DNA from: Rhizophagus irregularis
Taxonomy: Eukaryota; Glomeromycota; Glomeromycetes; Glomerales; Glomeraceae
Assembly: GCF_026210795.1 (NCBI RefSeq)
Contig: NC_089430.1
Location: 5,704,001-5,768,000 of the forward strand
Direction of reading: 5' to 3'
Length of the DNA: 64,000 bases
Positions within the stretch are counted from its first letter, which is position 1. Every line of letters begins with the position of its first letter. A program made the translations under genes and the position numbers. Positions 48,566 through 60,455 of the stretch are shown in pieces. The notes beneath the pieces were generated by a model, which saw nothing but the letters and a program-made list of their open reading frames with translations, did not search any database and was not told the DNA's origin.

Positions 48566-49990
48566 TCAAACATTACTATCGGCATTTTTTGGTTCTGGAA
48601 GATTTTTAAAATCTAAAATTCTACTTGTATAAACTGCTTCAGGATGTGAAATATATGAGAGTGTACTTGTAGAAGATAATGGTGATTGAGCTGTTGAAGA
48701 TGGCTTTTTATTAATTTCATCTGCATCTTCAATTTGCTTATAAAACACAGTATTATTACGATTATTATATGATTCCTCTATTAACTCTTGTAATTCTTCT
48801 GCATTAGGTCGTTTTAAAGGGTCTGCATCCCAACATTGATTAATAATGTCAAAAATAAATTGTGGAATTTTATAATTAGATTTCGGTCTCAACCCATTAC
48901 AAATTTTCATTGCTAATAAATCATCATGAGCTATATCATAATAAGGAGGGAAACCTGTACAAATTTCATATGCAATAATTCCGAATCCATAAATATCACT
49001 TTTTTGAGTATATTTTTTTTCTCTTAAAACTTCTGGAGCTACATAAGGTAATACACCATATATTTTTTTATTACTATTTTGAGTATTTTGAGAGGATTTA
49101 ACATTTGCCGGTTGGCATAATCCCAAGTCAGTAATATAAATTTCATCATAATCGATTAATATATTTCCACAATGAAAATTTTTATGAATTAATCCTCTTT
49201 TATGAATATCTTTAAGAATAATTGCAATAAGACGTAAACTATGCAACTTTCCCGCCCAATTCATTGAAATGAAGTTGTTATTTAAATGTTGTCTTAAGCT
49301 ACACCTTTCTAAATCCATCACCATTATAAAATTATTTGTTTTTGGATCTTTGGTAATACCAAGACAACGAATTGTACCATGAATATAAAATACTGAAATA
49401 CTTGATCCAACCTTAAAAGAAAATTATAGTTAGTTTAACATTTATAAAGGCTAATAATACTAAAATCAGTAAAAATATCTTACTTCTTTTAAAAAATCTG
49501 CTGTAATATCTTGGGAATTATGTAAGCACTTTAAAGCGACTCTTGTTTCACCTTTCCTTTCCAATTTACAATTAAAATAATTCGATTTCCAAGGACCATC
49601 ATTCCAAACTGCTTTAAAAGTAGTTCCAAATCCTCCTTTTGCTAAATATTCAACATCTTCAAATTTATCATATTCAACCCACTCTATGACATTGTGTATA
49701 TTCTCGGCTTTTAATTGTGCTTTTTGAATAAATTCATCAACGTCATGATTTCCACTTGTCCAATTTTTGAAATTTTGTTTAAAATATTGTGTATTACATA
49801 ACTGACAATAAATAAAACCAGTATTAGGCTGCTTGCAACTTTTACATAAACCATTTTCTTTATAACGTTCTTTTAATTCTTTGTCTGTTATTAGTTTATC
49901 AATTAACGATTTTTGTTTTTCAGTCAAATGCTGATAGTTGAAGTCTTTTATTTGTTCAATAACATCATCACTTAGTTTAATTTCATCCAT
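48566..49990 (-). CDS. TKL-type kinase, probable pseudokinase (HKN loop), truncated tail
   Basis: On the minus strand, exons 49484-49990 and 48566-49411 encode about 450 residues. It is the closest paralogue of the gene at 44567-46201, lying inverted to it. Features: Cys module (C-K-S-C-K-Q-P-N and C-Q-L-C), W-T-S-G-N, G-G-F-G-T-T, A-L-K, T-D-L-G and A-P-E. The catalytic loop is H-K-N-F-H-C-G-N, with Asn in place of the Asp (about residue 247). The reading frame ends after N-A-D-S-N-V; one base earlier or later the frame would continue to a G-I-E-H-S-G end and a splice donor at about 48541, as in the paralogue. The next tail exon (about 48433-48477, V-D-F-T-K-L-N-I) still exists, but its donor GT is AT. 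So the tail has been lost by a frameshift and splice decay. It may still fold as an ATP-binding pseudokinase. Confidence 0.87.
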
Positions 49991-50960
49991 TTTAATAAAT
50001 AATTTTTAAATAAAAAATATGTTAATAATTCGTGTGTAAAAATTACTAAAAAGTAATAAAGGGGGAAAAAAAACATGAAAGCGAAACGTTATTTTATGTT
50101 TGAAATGATTTCAAGATCGGCAGCAAAATTGTGAAACAAGACTAGTTAAAATACACAAAAGAACACAATTAATCTGATCGGCAATTAAATTTATCCAATT
50201 TTGGCAAATAAGGGTTTTTATTTAAATTTTCTATAATAGGTAAGATCAAATGACGAAATAACGTTCCACAGCTGTGGGTTTGAACTTTAAATATTAACAA
50301 AAAAAAATTGATTAACTTAATAAATAAATAATATAAAATAAGTAAAAATAAGATAAGATAAAATAGTTTACCACAAGAAAAAAAAATGATTAAATGAATA
50401 AAAAATAAAACAAAACAAAAATAATAAAATTCAATAAAGTAAAATAAAATATTTTTTCTGTAAAATATAAATAAGGTAACGAGTTTTATTAAGCTTTATT
50501 AATTTGATCAAAATTTTTTGGCGATATTCAGAGTGGTGCGGATCAATTGATTCGTGATCTGCTAGGCGTTACACTCTTTGCGTTTCTCATTTTCATAAGT
50601 ATTCTGGAAACTTTGGTTTTTACAAGGTGTGAAATCATACTTGTCGCTCTCATTTAATTTCCTAACGCAATAATGCCGGCCAAAAGTCATATGCATACAA
50701 TTTCCTTTTTTACATTTTAACAAGCTATGGTAAAGAGATTCCATAAGTTCTAGACTTTTAAAAAGATTATGTAAAAATGTAAAGAACAATAGGATCATCG
50801 AATGCATATTTAAATGACAATTTTTTCAGGTAATGAAATTCTATAAAAGGAATTACAATTTTTGTAACAAATAAAAGAGTTATGAGAATTTTAAAATCTT
50901 ATGTCTAGCGGGTTCCAAATGATAAATTATTCAGATTACTAATAATTTTTTTTTTATTAG
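49991..50960. other. Upstream region of the inverted kinase
   Basis: The first 170 bp match the upstream block at 44395-44566. The remainder is AT-rich. The open frame at 50562-50807 (minus) has several cysteines but no splice or domain support, and is not called. Confidence 0.45.
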
Positions 50961-51160
50961 TCCGGAGCGTAGCGAAGGACTCTATATGTTCTAGCCATGG
51001 TGGTACAAAATATCCCGTTATCCGTCCGCTTGTTCTTTGAGTCGACGTTTAATTGGTTTTTATATTACACGAAATTATCTTGATCGGTTAATTGAGCATG
51101 TGGTTATCTACCTATATACTGATAAGCTCCGGACTACGTAACGGTTTACCGTTTCCCTAG
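50961..51160. repeat. Short TCCGGAGC-bounded element
   Basis: Starts TCCGGAGCGTAGCGAAGGAC and ends GCTCCGGAC..GTTTACCGTTTCCCTAG, about 200 bp. The same ends border the longer element at 8329-9556. A degenerate single end lies near 52254-52285. TCCGGAGC and GCTCCGGA form a short inverted repeat. It is a dispersed, non-coding family. Confidence 0.7.
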
Positions 51161-51194
51161 TAAATATTTAGATATATCATAACTTGGATGTTAG

Positions 51195-51489
51195 CCCTAT
51201 AAAAAAAGAAAATTCGGAATTTGTCCTGAAAAGTATGGAAAATGTCCAGAAATTTTCCGTGCGTCCGGAAAACATTTGGAAACGGTCACGTTTTGGAACA
51301 CTTTCCGGACGCACAAATTCCAGACATTTTCTTGACACTCCAGAATTTGTCCAGAATTTGTCCAGGATCGAGCGTCCGGAAAATGTTCCAAAACATGACC
51401 GTTTCCGAATGTTTTCCAGACGCACAGAAAATTTCTGGACATTTTCCATACTTTTCAGGACAAATTCTGAATTTTCTTTTTTTATAGGG
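51195..51489. mobile_element. Large palindromic foldback element (about 120-bp arms)
   Basis: From CCCTATAAAAAAAGAAAATT to the inverse ending ATAGGG, the two halves are inverted copies with roughly 90% identity. The arms include GTCCAGAAATTTTC and TGCGTC(C/T)GGAAAACATT. It is almost all arm with a short centre (about 51320-51370). Because of the palindrome, similar open frames appear on both strands; none is a gene. Confidence 0.9.
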
Positions 51490-51566
51490 TAGTGATATTA
51501 TAAACAAGATAGATTTTTTTATTAAAAGATAAGAATAGAAAAATTCGGAGAGATTGGAATTTTTAG

Positions 51567-51848
51567 CTAAAATTTAATAGCAAGAGAAAGTTTGCTGCCG
51601 ATTCAATTAAACATATTTTACATAGTAGTAATCTTAATGAAGGGGTTGTTGAAGAATTTTTAAATGAATGGTATCCTACTGAATCTAGAATGAGATTCAT
51701 TGAAGGAAATAATTATAAAGCTTATGGAGCTTGATTAGGTATCGTTCTTATACTTATTGGTGGAATTCTGTGGGTCATATTTATATCAATTACTTTTGTT
51801 TTAAAAAGAATTATTCCTTATTTTATTCAAAAACTAAAGAATGAATAA
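51567..51848 (+). pseudogene. Broken ORF with one C-terminal membrane segment, family unknown
   Basis: Not recognised. After a T-rich AG boundary (51565-51566) a frame reads L-K-F-N-S-K-R-K-F-A-A-D and S-S-N-L-N-E-G-V-V-E-E-F. It continues past a single TGA (51732-51734) into L-G-I-V-L-I-L-I-G-G-I-L-W-V-I-F, a clear transmembrane helix, then a basic end (Q-K-L-K-N-E) and TAA. The frame stays open on both sides of the TGA, whose neighbours would fit Trp (one base change from TGG). It is probably the last exon of a recently disabled membrane-protein gene. The upstream exons were not found and may have been displaced by the adjacent palindrome. Confidence 0.5.
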
Positions 51849-53653
51849 TTTATAAAATCTTAAAATGTTAGGTTTTCTTTACACATGTCAGTACACATAT
51901 TTATATATTTTTTTTTTCATAGAATAATTTGTTGTTTCTTTATTTTTAATAAGTATGATTATTAAATCAAAACATTAAATACTCTGAAATTTGATATTAT
52001 CTTGATTATCGTCATTTTCGAAATAGTAGCGTTCAATTACGTATCACATGTTGATCAATGAAATACACCCCAAAATTTTAGGGACTCGCTCAATTAGCTA
52101 ATATGTAATAAATACAACATGGAAATAAATCCAAAATTTGCAACGCGGCATTAACTTTTAACATACAATTTAATATTTATGATAAATTTAATGATGCAGC
52201 GAACATTTTTTTTAGAGAGGTTTTTTATATATTTTTTTTTGTGATTATAATGCTTCGGACGCTCTTACAGTTCCCGTTCCTAAAGTATTATCTCTGTTAT
52301 CTGTAATGCCAATGACTGAAAGTTCGTGGTGATAAATACGTTTCACGAAATTACTTGCGATCAACTTTCCGAGGCATATGTTTGTCTTATCTGTCCCCAC
52401 TCCCCCTAACTACTTTGCGTTGAAATTTTATTTTTAATCATGATATTTTTAGTAAAATTTTAAACGTTTTATTATTATTATTTTTATTTTTTAACATAAT
52501 TTTTTTTATCTTGTAACTGATCAATGAAATAGTGGATGGAATTCTGTTTAATGCTGCACTTAAAAAGATTTTAATCACAAAAATAAATAAATGGAAAAAA
52601 AAACTAATTATTAATAATCACTTGATAAAATAATTTTGAACAGGCGGTCGGTTAAAAATTTGATTATTTTAGCTTAGAGGCTTGGATTTGTGCTTGTGTA
52701 ACTCAAGTCTTGAGTCAACTCGAGTTGGCTCGATTTGAACTATTTTGGCTATTTTAATAAATTTGAAATTGAAATCTATCCCTTGAAGTGATACCTTAGA
52801 AAATATTACTTCAAATAAAAATATATTTTTAAGCTTTGATCTATGAAATGGTTTTCTAAAAAAACTTTTAATAATGGATGATAGTCAATTAATTACAAAT
52901 ATATGTGAAATCTATATAATTTTTTTTTATTAAACTTATTAATAAATTTATTATGCAAAATATCATCTGAACTGCTTTTATTTGTAGCCGTAGAAATAGG
53001 GAAAACAAATCAAGTAAAGGAAGAAAATGTCTAATAAATTATCATAAAGTTTGATTATTAATATTATGTGGACTTTTTTATGAAAGTTATCTTACACTTT
53101 TTTTTAGATCTTGGACGCTATTTAACTAAAATTTAGAATATAAAGAACTGTGAAAATTATAATTAAATTTTAAATTATTTGAATCTTTTATCAACTTGTT
53201 TCATTTCTGCTTTTATATACTCATGATAATTTTTTTTAAAAAAATAATAAAAATTTTATATATAAAAATAATCAATATCGATTTTTTCAACCAATATTTT
53301 GAAATTTAATGACTAAGGACAAAAAGAATTATTATTACGAGGGTTGTTACACAAACAGCAAATACTTGCTTTTAATGGAAAAAAAGGAAGTTACGATATT
53401 ATAGTAACCTGTATCACGCGACAATAGTTGATCACTGCATTTATAGAATTCTTTTTATTCTTTCATGGAATTCTAGTCAGGAGTTCATTCAAAATTTTTC
53501 CATAATGAACTTCTAGATTAATTGTTTACTATAATTCTTTAGGATTTTGAACTCCTTACTTTAAATATATATACTAGAAGGTTTTCTTGAACGCTACAAA
53601 TAATTTATATATTTTTTGAATTAACAAAACAACAATTAATATAAATATTGTTT
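51849..53653. other. Intergenic region upstream of kinase at 53654
   Basis: AT-rich. It contains one degenerate end of the TCCGGAGC family near 52254. No gene. Confidence 0.5.
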
Positions 53654-55533
53654 ATGATGTTAGACTTTAGTCGTCCAGAACGAACTTCTGTAGTTAACAA
53701 AGGAGAGATAAAATGTAAAGAATGTAAGATAAGAAAAATTATAGACGAAAATCATGAAACTTGTCAATTATGTTATGAAATATTCAATTCTAATTTAAGT
53801 GGGAACAAAGTTATTGATGACATTATCATAAATACACGAGTTGATTTTGTTAAAGGTGAAATTTATAGGGTATTGGAGTTTGTTCCCTATGATCAATTCA
53901 AAAATATAGAATTTATTGCCGAAGGAGGATTTAGTAAAATTTATAAAGCTATTTGGGTTGATGGTCCAATTGATGAGTACTACGATTTTCATAGTAATAC
54001 AACTGTTCGTAATAACAATTATACAGTTGTTCTCAAAAAACTTAATAATTCTAAAAACATTACATCCAAGGAACTGAACGAGGTACAGTCCTGCAATATT
54101 TTAATTTTCAGCGTGATGATAATAAATTAATATTTTTTTTATTTAGCTTAAGGTATATTATCAGATTTTATCAAAAATTGAATTTGTTGATTACATTAGT
54201 AAATATTTTGGAATTACTCAAGATCCTATTACTAAAGATATAATGATTATCATGCCATATTATAGTTCAGGTGATTTGATACATTATTTAAGCAATAACT
54301 TTTATAATCTCAGCTGGAAAAAAAAAACGAAAAGATTACTTCGCATAATAATTGGACTTCAAGAAATACATATTACAAAAATTATCCACAGGGATTTACA
54401 TAGTGGAAATATCTTTCTTGATAAACATTTTGCGTACATAGGTGATCTGGGAATAAGTAAATCTGCAACTGAATCAAATAATGATAATGAGAAATATGGT
54501 ATTATTCCTTACATGGCACCAGAGATTTTTCAAGGACAAAAATATACTGAAGCTTCAGATATATATAGTTTTGGAATGATTATGTGGGAATTTATGACAG
54601 GTAGAAGACCTTTTTGGGATGAAATTCATGATATAGAACTTATAATCAAAATATGTGATGGTTTACGACCACCAATTGTTACAAATGCACCTGAAGGATA
54701 TATTGAATTAATGAAGGAATGCTCCAGCAAAAAGACCAACAACTGAAAATATATATTTGAAAATTAATAAAATGGATGATAATGAACAATTTGGACGAAA
54801 TCAAACTAAAATTATTAAATCATCAGATATTGGACCTGCAACAATGACTAGTCCAGGTGCCATTTATAAGAGTAGACCATTAAGTCGCATGATTCAATCT
54901 GCAATGTCTTTAAGGAGTTCAAGAAGTCAATCTATTGGTAAAAAATTTTATTAATTATAACGCATTTTTATTGCAAGAAAAATTTTAACAATTATTTATT
55001 TTTAAACAATTTTTAGATCCATTTTATTATTATCAGAAAAATACTGGTAATTATTCAGTTTTGTTTAATGGTTTTTTTATGTTCTTACTTATAATTAATA
55101 TTATTTTAAAGATAAAAGAAAGTTTGAAGATGATTCAGTTGAAGACAGTAATGACAATGGTACGGTAATTAATTTAAAAATTATTATTTTTCATTATACT
55201 TTCTACTATTTAATTCACATTCATAATTATTTAGAACAAATTATTAAAAGAAGAAAATTTCTTGAAAATGAAAATAGTGGTAAATAAAATTACATTTTAA
55301 CAATCAACATATTTCATTTTATAATTTAATTGATTTTTGTTATTTTATAGATTACTTTACAAAAGAAATTGAATTAGATATTAATATGAGCTCTAACCAA
55401 CCTCGTGATAAAGGTAAGAAGATATACATTTATAAATATTAGTCAACATTATAAAATTTTTATCTAATTTTTGTTTTCAATATAAGGATACGCCACCAAA
55501 GAAATTGATCTTGATATCAATCATGCTCTTTAA
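53654..55533 (+). pseudogene. TKL-type kinase with one frameshift in the C-lobe
   Basis: Exons 53654-54082, 54147-54937, 55017-55046, 55112-55159, 55235-55279, 55351-55413 and 55487-55533 form a complete layout. The ATG at 53654 is used because the frame further upstream opens only with TTG. Features: C-K-E-C and C-Q-L-C, shortened S-G-N motif (Trp-Thr lost: N-L-S-G-N), Gly-loop G-G-F-S-K-I, V-L-K, canonical H-R-D-L-H-S-G-N (Asp about 226), G-D-L-G and A-P-E. At about 54721 the sequence runs L-M-K-E-C and then shifts: family members continue W-x-x-D-P-x-K-R-P-T, while here P-A-K-R-P-T-T is in another frame. About 11 bases are missing. Read as is, it stops at 54744-54746. All five downstream mini exons are still in phase 1 and open, so the lesion is recent, or an assembly error. 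Confidence 0.83.
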
Positions 55534-58266
55534 GTTATAATGTTTAAACCAAATTTTTTTACTTATTATGCAGTACTATAAATAGTTAATATACAAATAT
55601 ATTTATATTAAACCATAGATGGATTATTTATTTTATATGAACTTTAATCGTTGATTAATGGCTAATGACTTAACCTAATTTTTTATTACTTATTCATTTT
55701 CATGCATGATAGCAAATGAAAGTTAAAAAATTGGGTCTCATCAAAATTTGTAGTTAGTGCATTAAATAAATGAATTATATAGTTTAGAATTTCTGGAATA
55801 TGAAAATTGAAAATTATATTTTGTATCGTCTAACTAAAAAGCTTTAATTGCGAAAAGTTTATTGATTAATAAATGGTATTTTATTATCTACATAAAAAAC
55901 TGCAATTTTATTAATTATTAACCACGTAAAAGAATCGTCACCTTTTCTTTTGGCACGCGTTCAAGTTAACCAAAAATCAAAAAAGTGGAACAAATGATTT
56001 ATATATATGACGATAATGTATTTTCATCCCATGATGGGAAAATTTGGTATGAAATGTTTCAATAAGGGTACTTAAAATGTAATCCTATTTGTATCAACTT
56101 GTATGGAGTTTGACAATAAGAATATCAATATCAATAATAGGTCATTAGTCCTCACGGCTTACGCCATTTAAGTATATGGATCCAATTCGACGACTATATC
56201 ATCACCTTCATATTCTCCAAAATAGGTTTCTTCTGATTTGTAAAATCTTCATTTCATGGAATCTAATTTTTATCAGTATAAAGTTATTACTCTCAACTGT
56301 TTATCGAACATTCATTTTAATATGCAGTAATCGTGGACTCATTTTTCCTTTTGGTGAATTTTTTTTAAATTTATTTGTTATACTGTAATTCAAAAATTTT
56401 TTTTTTATAAAGATAATTTTGTAAAAAACCATGTTACGTATGTAAAAAAAGAAAAAAATATTCAACTAGGATTAAATCAGATTTTTTAATAAAGTGTTTC
56501 AACTGTTTCATGATAATTCCTAAGCGCTTGATTATAAATTCCAATTAAATTTTTTTTTCTCTGTCATTTTATTACTTTATTAGGAAATCAAGAAAAATTA
56601 CAAAAAAGGGAAAGATCTACATTATATAACTTTTTTTTTTTGACAACTCGCGTAAACACATTTCTTTATTATGTAAGTGCGATTAAGAACAAATTACAGA
56701 TTAAACGAAAGAAATACATTGAAATTGATGGCGTCAAGCACCAACAATCTCTCCATACCGGGCGCTTCAGCCTACCGCTCGGTCCCCACACGTCTAACTT
56801 AAAATACTACTCAACTACAATGAAACTACTTGTTAATGTATCTACGGCTACCTCCTCTACCTTTTCCATAACTTCCAGGTTTACCTCCTCCTTTTTTGTT
56901 GATACTTACTGTCCACTCTTCCTTCGTCACTCTCTTCCTCTTCCGCTTTACTCCTGTCACCTTGTTTACCTATAACCTGCTTTTTACCTTCTTTTATATC
57001 TTCTTCATCAGAAGATGAGACTGCGAAAGGGTTAGGTCATTATATAACATTTAGTAAAGAACACGATTGAACTATACTTTAGTATTATTAGGGACTTAAG
57101 ATTTTATGTTCAAAAGAACTATCTTCCATCCTGCGCATCCAAATAGGTTCACTAAACTACCCGCATAACTACTACTATTTGTATGAACTTCAGTAATGTT
57201 ATATAAGAACCCGCCACAACACCTTTTAAAACTACTATAACTACAAAAAATAATAATAATAATAAAACTACGAAACACTACCGTAAACAATAATATTATT
57301 CCTATAAAAAAATTGGATACGTTTTTTATAAAGTTTTTATACGATTTATTTCCTTAGAAATTAGTATTTTCTCGCATTTTTTTAATACTTAATTTTTCTG
57401 CAATATCAATCATGAAATGTTTACTAATAACATGCAAATTTCTTTGAATTTGAAAGATCTTTCTTATCTTCCTGCTTAAAGATCTTTCCCGTACTTATTT
57501 TCCTATTGAAAGTAATCACTATACTCCGTGCTATTAATTTCATATTCACTTTATGACTTACGAATAAATCACTTTAAGTTATAAAGCCATGTTTTTGTAT
57601 AATACGCAAGGATAAAGATAAAGCCGAATGAAATGTAGATTTTCTCTCGCCATTCTCGCCGTAATATTATGTCCAATCTTAAACAATTATTTTATGAAGC
57701 GAATGCTACCAAAGGTATTGAAAACGTGTGTTCCAGAAATTTTTTTATGGCTGTGATATCGCGAATAGATTGTAATAAATTGTAATAAGATTAGAGAACG
57801 TTTGATAATTCTGTAATTTAAAAGCATTGTTTATTAATATTTATTGATTTTTTTTTTTTTTTTTTTGAAAAAATAAAATTTATTGAATACTCGAATCTAA
57901 ACTTTAGCTACAACCATCGAAATGTTAATTTTTTTCTTGTTATAATAGGAACAACATTAAAAAATTTGAATAATTTAAATAGTATACTAATTCATTAAAT
58001 CAATATACGGTATTTATTCATTTAATAATTTGGAATAAATTTATTAAAATTATTTAAATTACAAACTAAGAATTTTGTAAAACATTTACTACTCTAATCT
58101 TAGTGTTTAAATAATCCATGATAAATAAATAATAAGTGATAATAATTTAACATATAAAAAAAAAAATATTGTTAATTTGATTTATAAAAAGACAATTTAA
58201 AATCCATCTAAAGATAAAAAAAAGATTAATTATTTTGCTTTATAAAGAAATTTATTTTTTTCTACT
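55534..58266. other. Intergenic region
   Basis: Mostly AT-rich. A GC-richer patch at 56720-57030 holds a possible coding relic on the minus strand. The open frames at 56176-56388 and 56640-56975 (plus) are not supported. Confidence 0.45.
56838..57030 (-). pseudogene. Possible coding relic with Gly-rich C-terminus
   Basis: On the minus strand a T-rich AG (about 57030) is followed by an acidic frame (S-S-S-D-E-E-D-I-K-E). A second frame then ends K-K-G-G-G-K-P-G-S-Y-G-K-G-R-G-G-S-R-R-Y and N-K-stop, an RGG-like tail. The two parts are in different frames, so at least one shift is needed. Family not recognised; it could be the end of a retroposed or transposon-derived ORF. Confidence 0.35.
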
Positions 58267-60455
58267 TTATTTTAAGAGCTTACCATCAGGAATTTCCAGT
58301 TCATCTTGTTCTTTTGAATGAAAGTTTGGATTATTATATACTTCTTCATCATCTGTAATAGATAAGTAATTAGTAGTAGAATTAAAATAGTATTAAAATT
58401 TATTATGTAAAATTTTCACCTACCATCGACACATTTTTGAGTTTTTTCTTTTTCGTCATCTAAATTTTAAATAAAAGTCGTGTTTAATAAATTAAATTGA
58501 TATAGTAACTTTATTTGTTAGTAATTTACTCACTATTTGATTTAATTTGCAACTTTTTAAATAATTTAGATAATTTTTTATTACTATCTAAAAATTAAAA
58601 TATAAATTTAATATATAAATCAATCTCGATTTGACAATAATTAAAATATATTACCTCTAAAAATAGTAATTACTTTTGATGATTTGCTACTATTCTGCTC
58701 ATTTGATTTATTAAAGTCGTCAACTAAAAAAAAATTAATTAATCATTATATGAAAATTCAACGCTATAATGTTAATAAATACTTACTATTGTTAGGAATG
58801 TTAAAATCATACAATTTACTATGAAACGCTATTAATAGTAAAATAAAGTAGATTATTTTAGTATCCAAATAAAATGGTAGAATTATTATTTATAAAGTTA
58901 TACCTTCTTGTTCTTCTATTATAATAAAGACAACATTAATAATATATTTTAAAATAAATACATTCGATAATAAAATATTATACACTTATTTATACCTTCT
59001 GTTGCATTTCTTGGTTCAGGTAGATTTCCAAAGTTGTGAATTTTACTTGTAGATAATCTGCTACTCGTATAATTTTCTTCTACTTTATTCATTTCTAAAT
59101 TATTTTTTTCTGATTTGAATAAATCATCTGACATATTTTGATAATCTAAATGAATTCTGCTTATTCTTCTCATAAGTTTATAAGCGGTAGGTCTTTTTAA
59201 TGGATCAGCATCCCAACATTCTTTCATTAAATTTTTATATTCTAATGGAGTTCCTGGCACAATTTTTGGCCTTATACCGTTAATAATATTCATTACAATA
59301 TCATTTTCATGTTCATAATTTATAAATGGTGGTTGTCCAGATGAAATTTCCCACATAAGAATTGCAATACTATAAATATCAGATGCAAAAGTATATTCTC
59401 TTCCAACAATAACTTCGGGTGCTATGTAAGGAAGATTTCCATATATACTTGTTGAAGATTTATCAGCAGGTCCACAAAATCCAAGATCGCTAATATACCA
59501 ATGATTATTTAATTGTGAATATAATATATTTCCAGAATGCAAATCTCTATGCATAGCTTTCTCTACATGAATATAATAAAGTGCAAGAGTTATTTCGTCA
59601 ATAATTTTCATTCTATCTTTCCATGTAAGTTGATTATGATTTTGTTGTAAATATTTTCTTAAATCTATATCCATTTTCTCTATTACAAGCATATAATTTC
59701 CATTTGATGGATTTTGTGTTAAACCAAAACATCGAACAACATCCGGCCATTTATTACTTATAGTTAAATGTGATTTAGCCTAAAAGACAATAATTTGTAA
59801 AAATAGTAGTGCTAATACAAAAATTACAACAATTTTATAAAATATAGAATATTATAATACAAACCTCTTCAAACCAATTTCGATTTGCACTTTCAACATT
59901 TTCTAATTTTTTTAATATTACTTTGAGATTTCCAAATCTTGTTAATTGTTTTTTTTCAGAATCCCATTCTTCATACGGTCCGTCAATCCAAACTGCTGTA
60001 TAAATTTCAGAAAACCCACCTTTTGTTAAATATTTAATATTTTCTAAATTACTATATGGGATCCATTCAACTATTTTACTCGGCATGAGTGATTCTATTT
60101 GACATTTCTGTATTAAATTATCAATATCATCATTTCCAGATGTCCAATTTGAAAAATCTTCTTTTAAATAATTTCGAACACAATATTCACAATATAATGT
60201 GGCTAAACATTCTTGCTTACAATTTTCACAAATTCTTTTTGTTCCTGAATTATTTCTAACTTTACTTCGATCATAACCTTTAGTTATCCATCTTATTGCA
60301 TAAGTTTTTTCATCATTTGTAAGAATTTTATCAGCAAGGACTGTTTGTTTTTTAAATTCAAATCGTTTGTGTATATCATTGTAAATATTAGTATCTGTTA
60401 ATGATGTTGCTCTATGAATTGTTGCACCAATTAATTCATATCGAAGAGTGGACAT
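58267..60455 (-). CDS. TKL-type protein kinase, canonical HRD, eight exons
   Basis: Minus-strand exons 59865-60455, 58996-59779, 58904-58915 (only 12 nt), 58787-58828, 58655-58723, 58534-58587, 58424-58459 and 58267-58352 total 557 residues. Every junction keeps frame. The start is the first ATG in frame (M-S-T-L-R-Y-E-L); the upstream extension begins only with GTG. Features: N-terminal helix region, Cys module (C-E-N-C-K-Q-E-C and C-E-Y-C), N-W-T-S-G-N, Gly-loop G-G-F-S-E-I, I-L-K, H-R-D-L-H-S-G-N (Asp about 276), S-D-L-G, A-P-E and D-I-Y-S-I-A. The tail R-L-S-T-S, then N-L-P-E-P-R-N-A-T-E, is followed by acidic or Lys-rich mini exons. Intron 1 has a weak donor (GTTTGT). It is the best candidate for an active kinase in the window. 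Substrate unknown. Confidence 0.9.

Noticed and set aside
50562-50807. Minus-strand 81-residue frame with several cysteines
   Set aside because: Cysteine spacing fits no known finger, no splice partners were found, and it lies in repeat-rich flank.
51177-51507. Five overlapping open frames on both strands with similar translations
   Set aside because: They are mirror readings of one palindromic foldback element; similarity between strands follows from the inverted repeat and not from coding.
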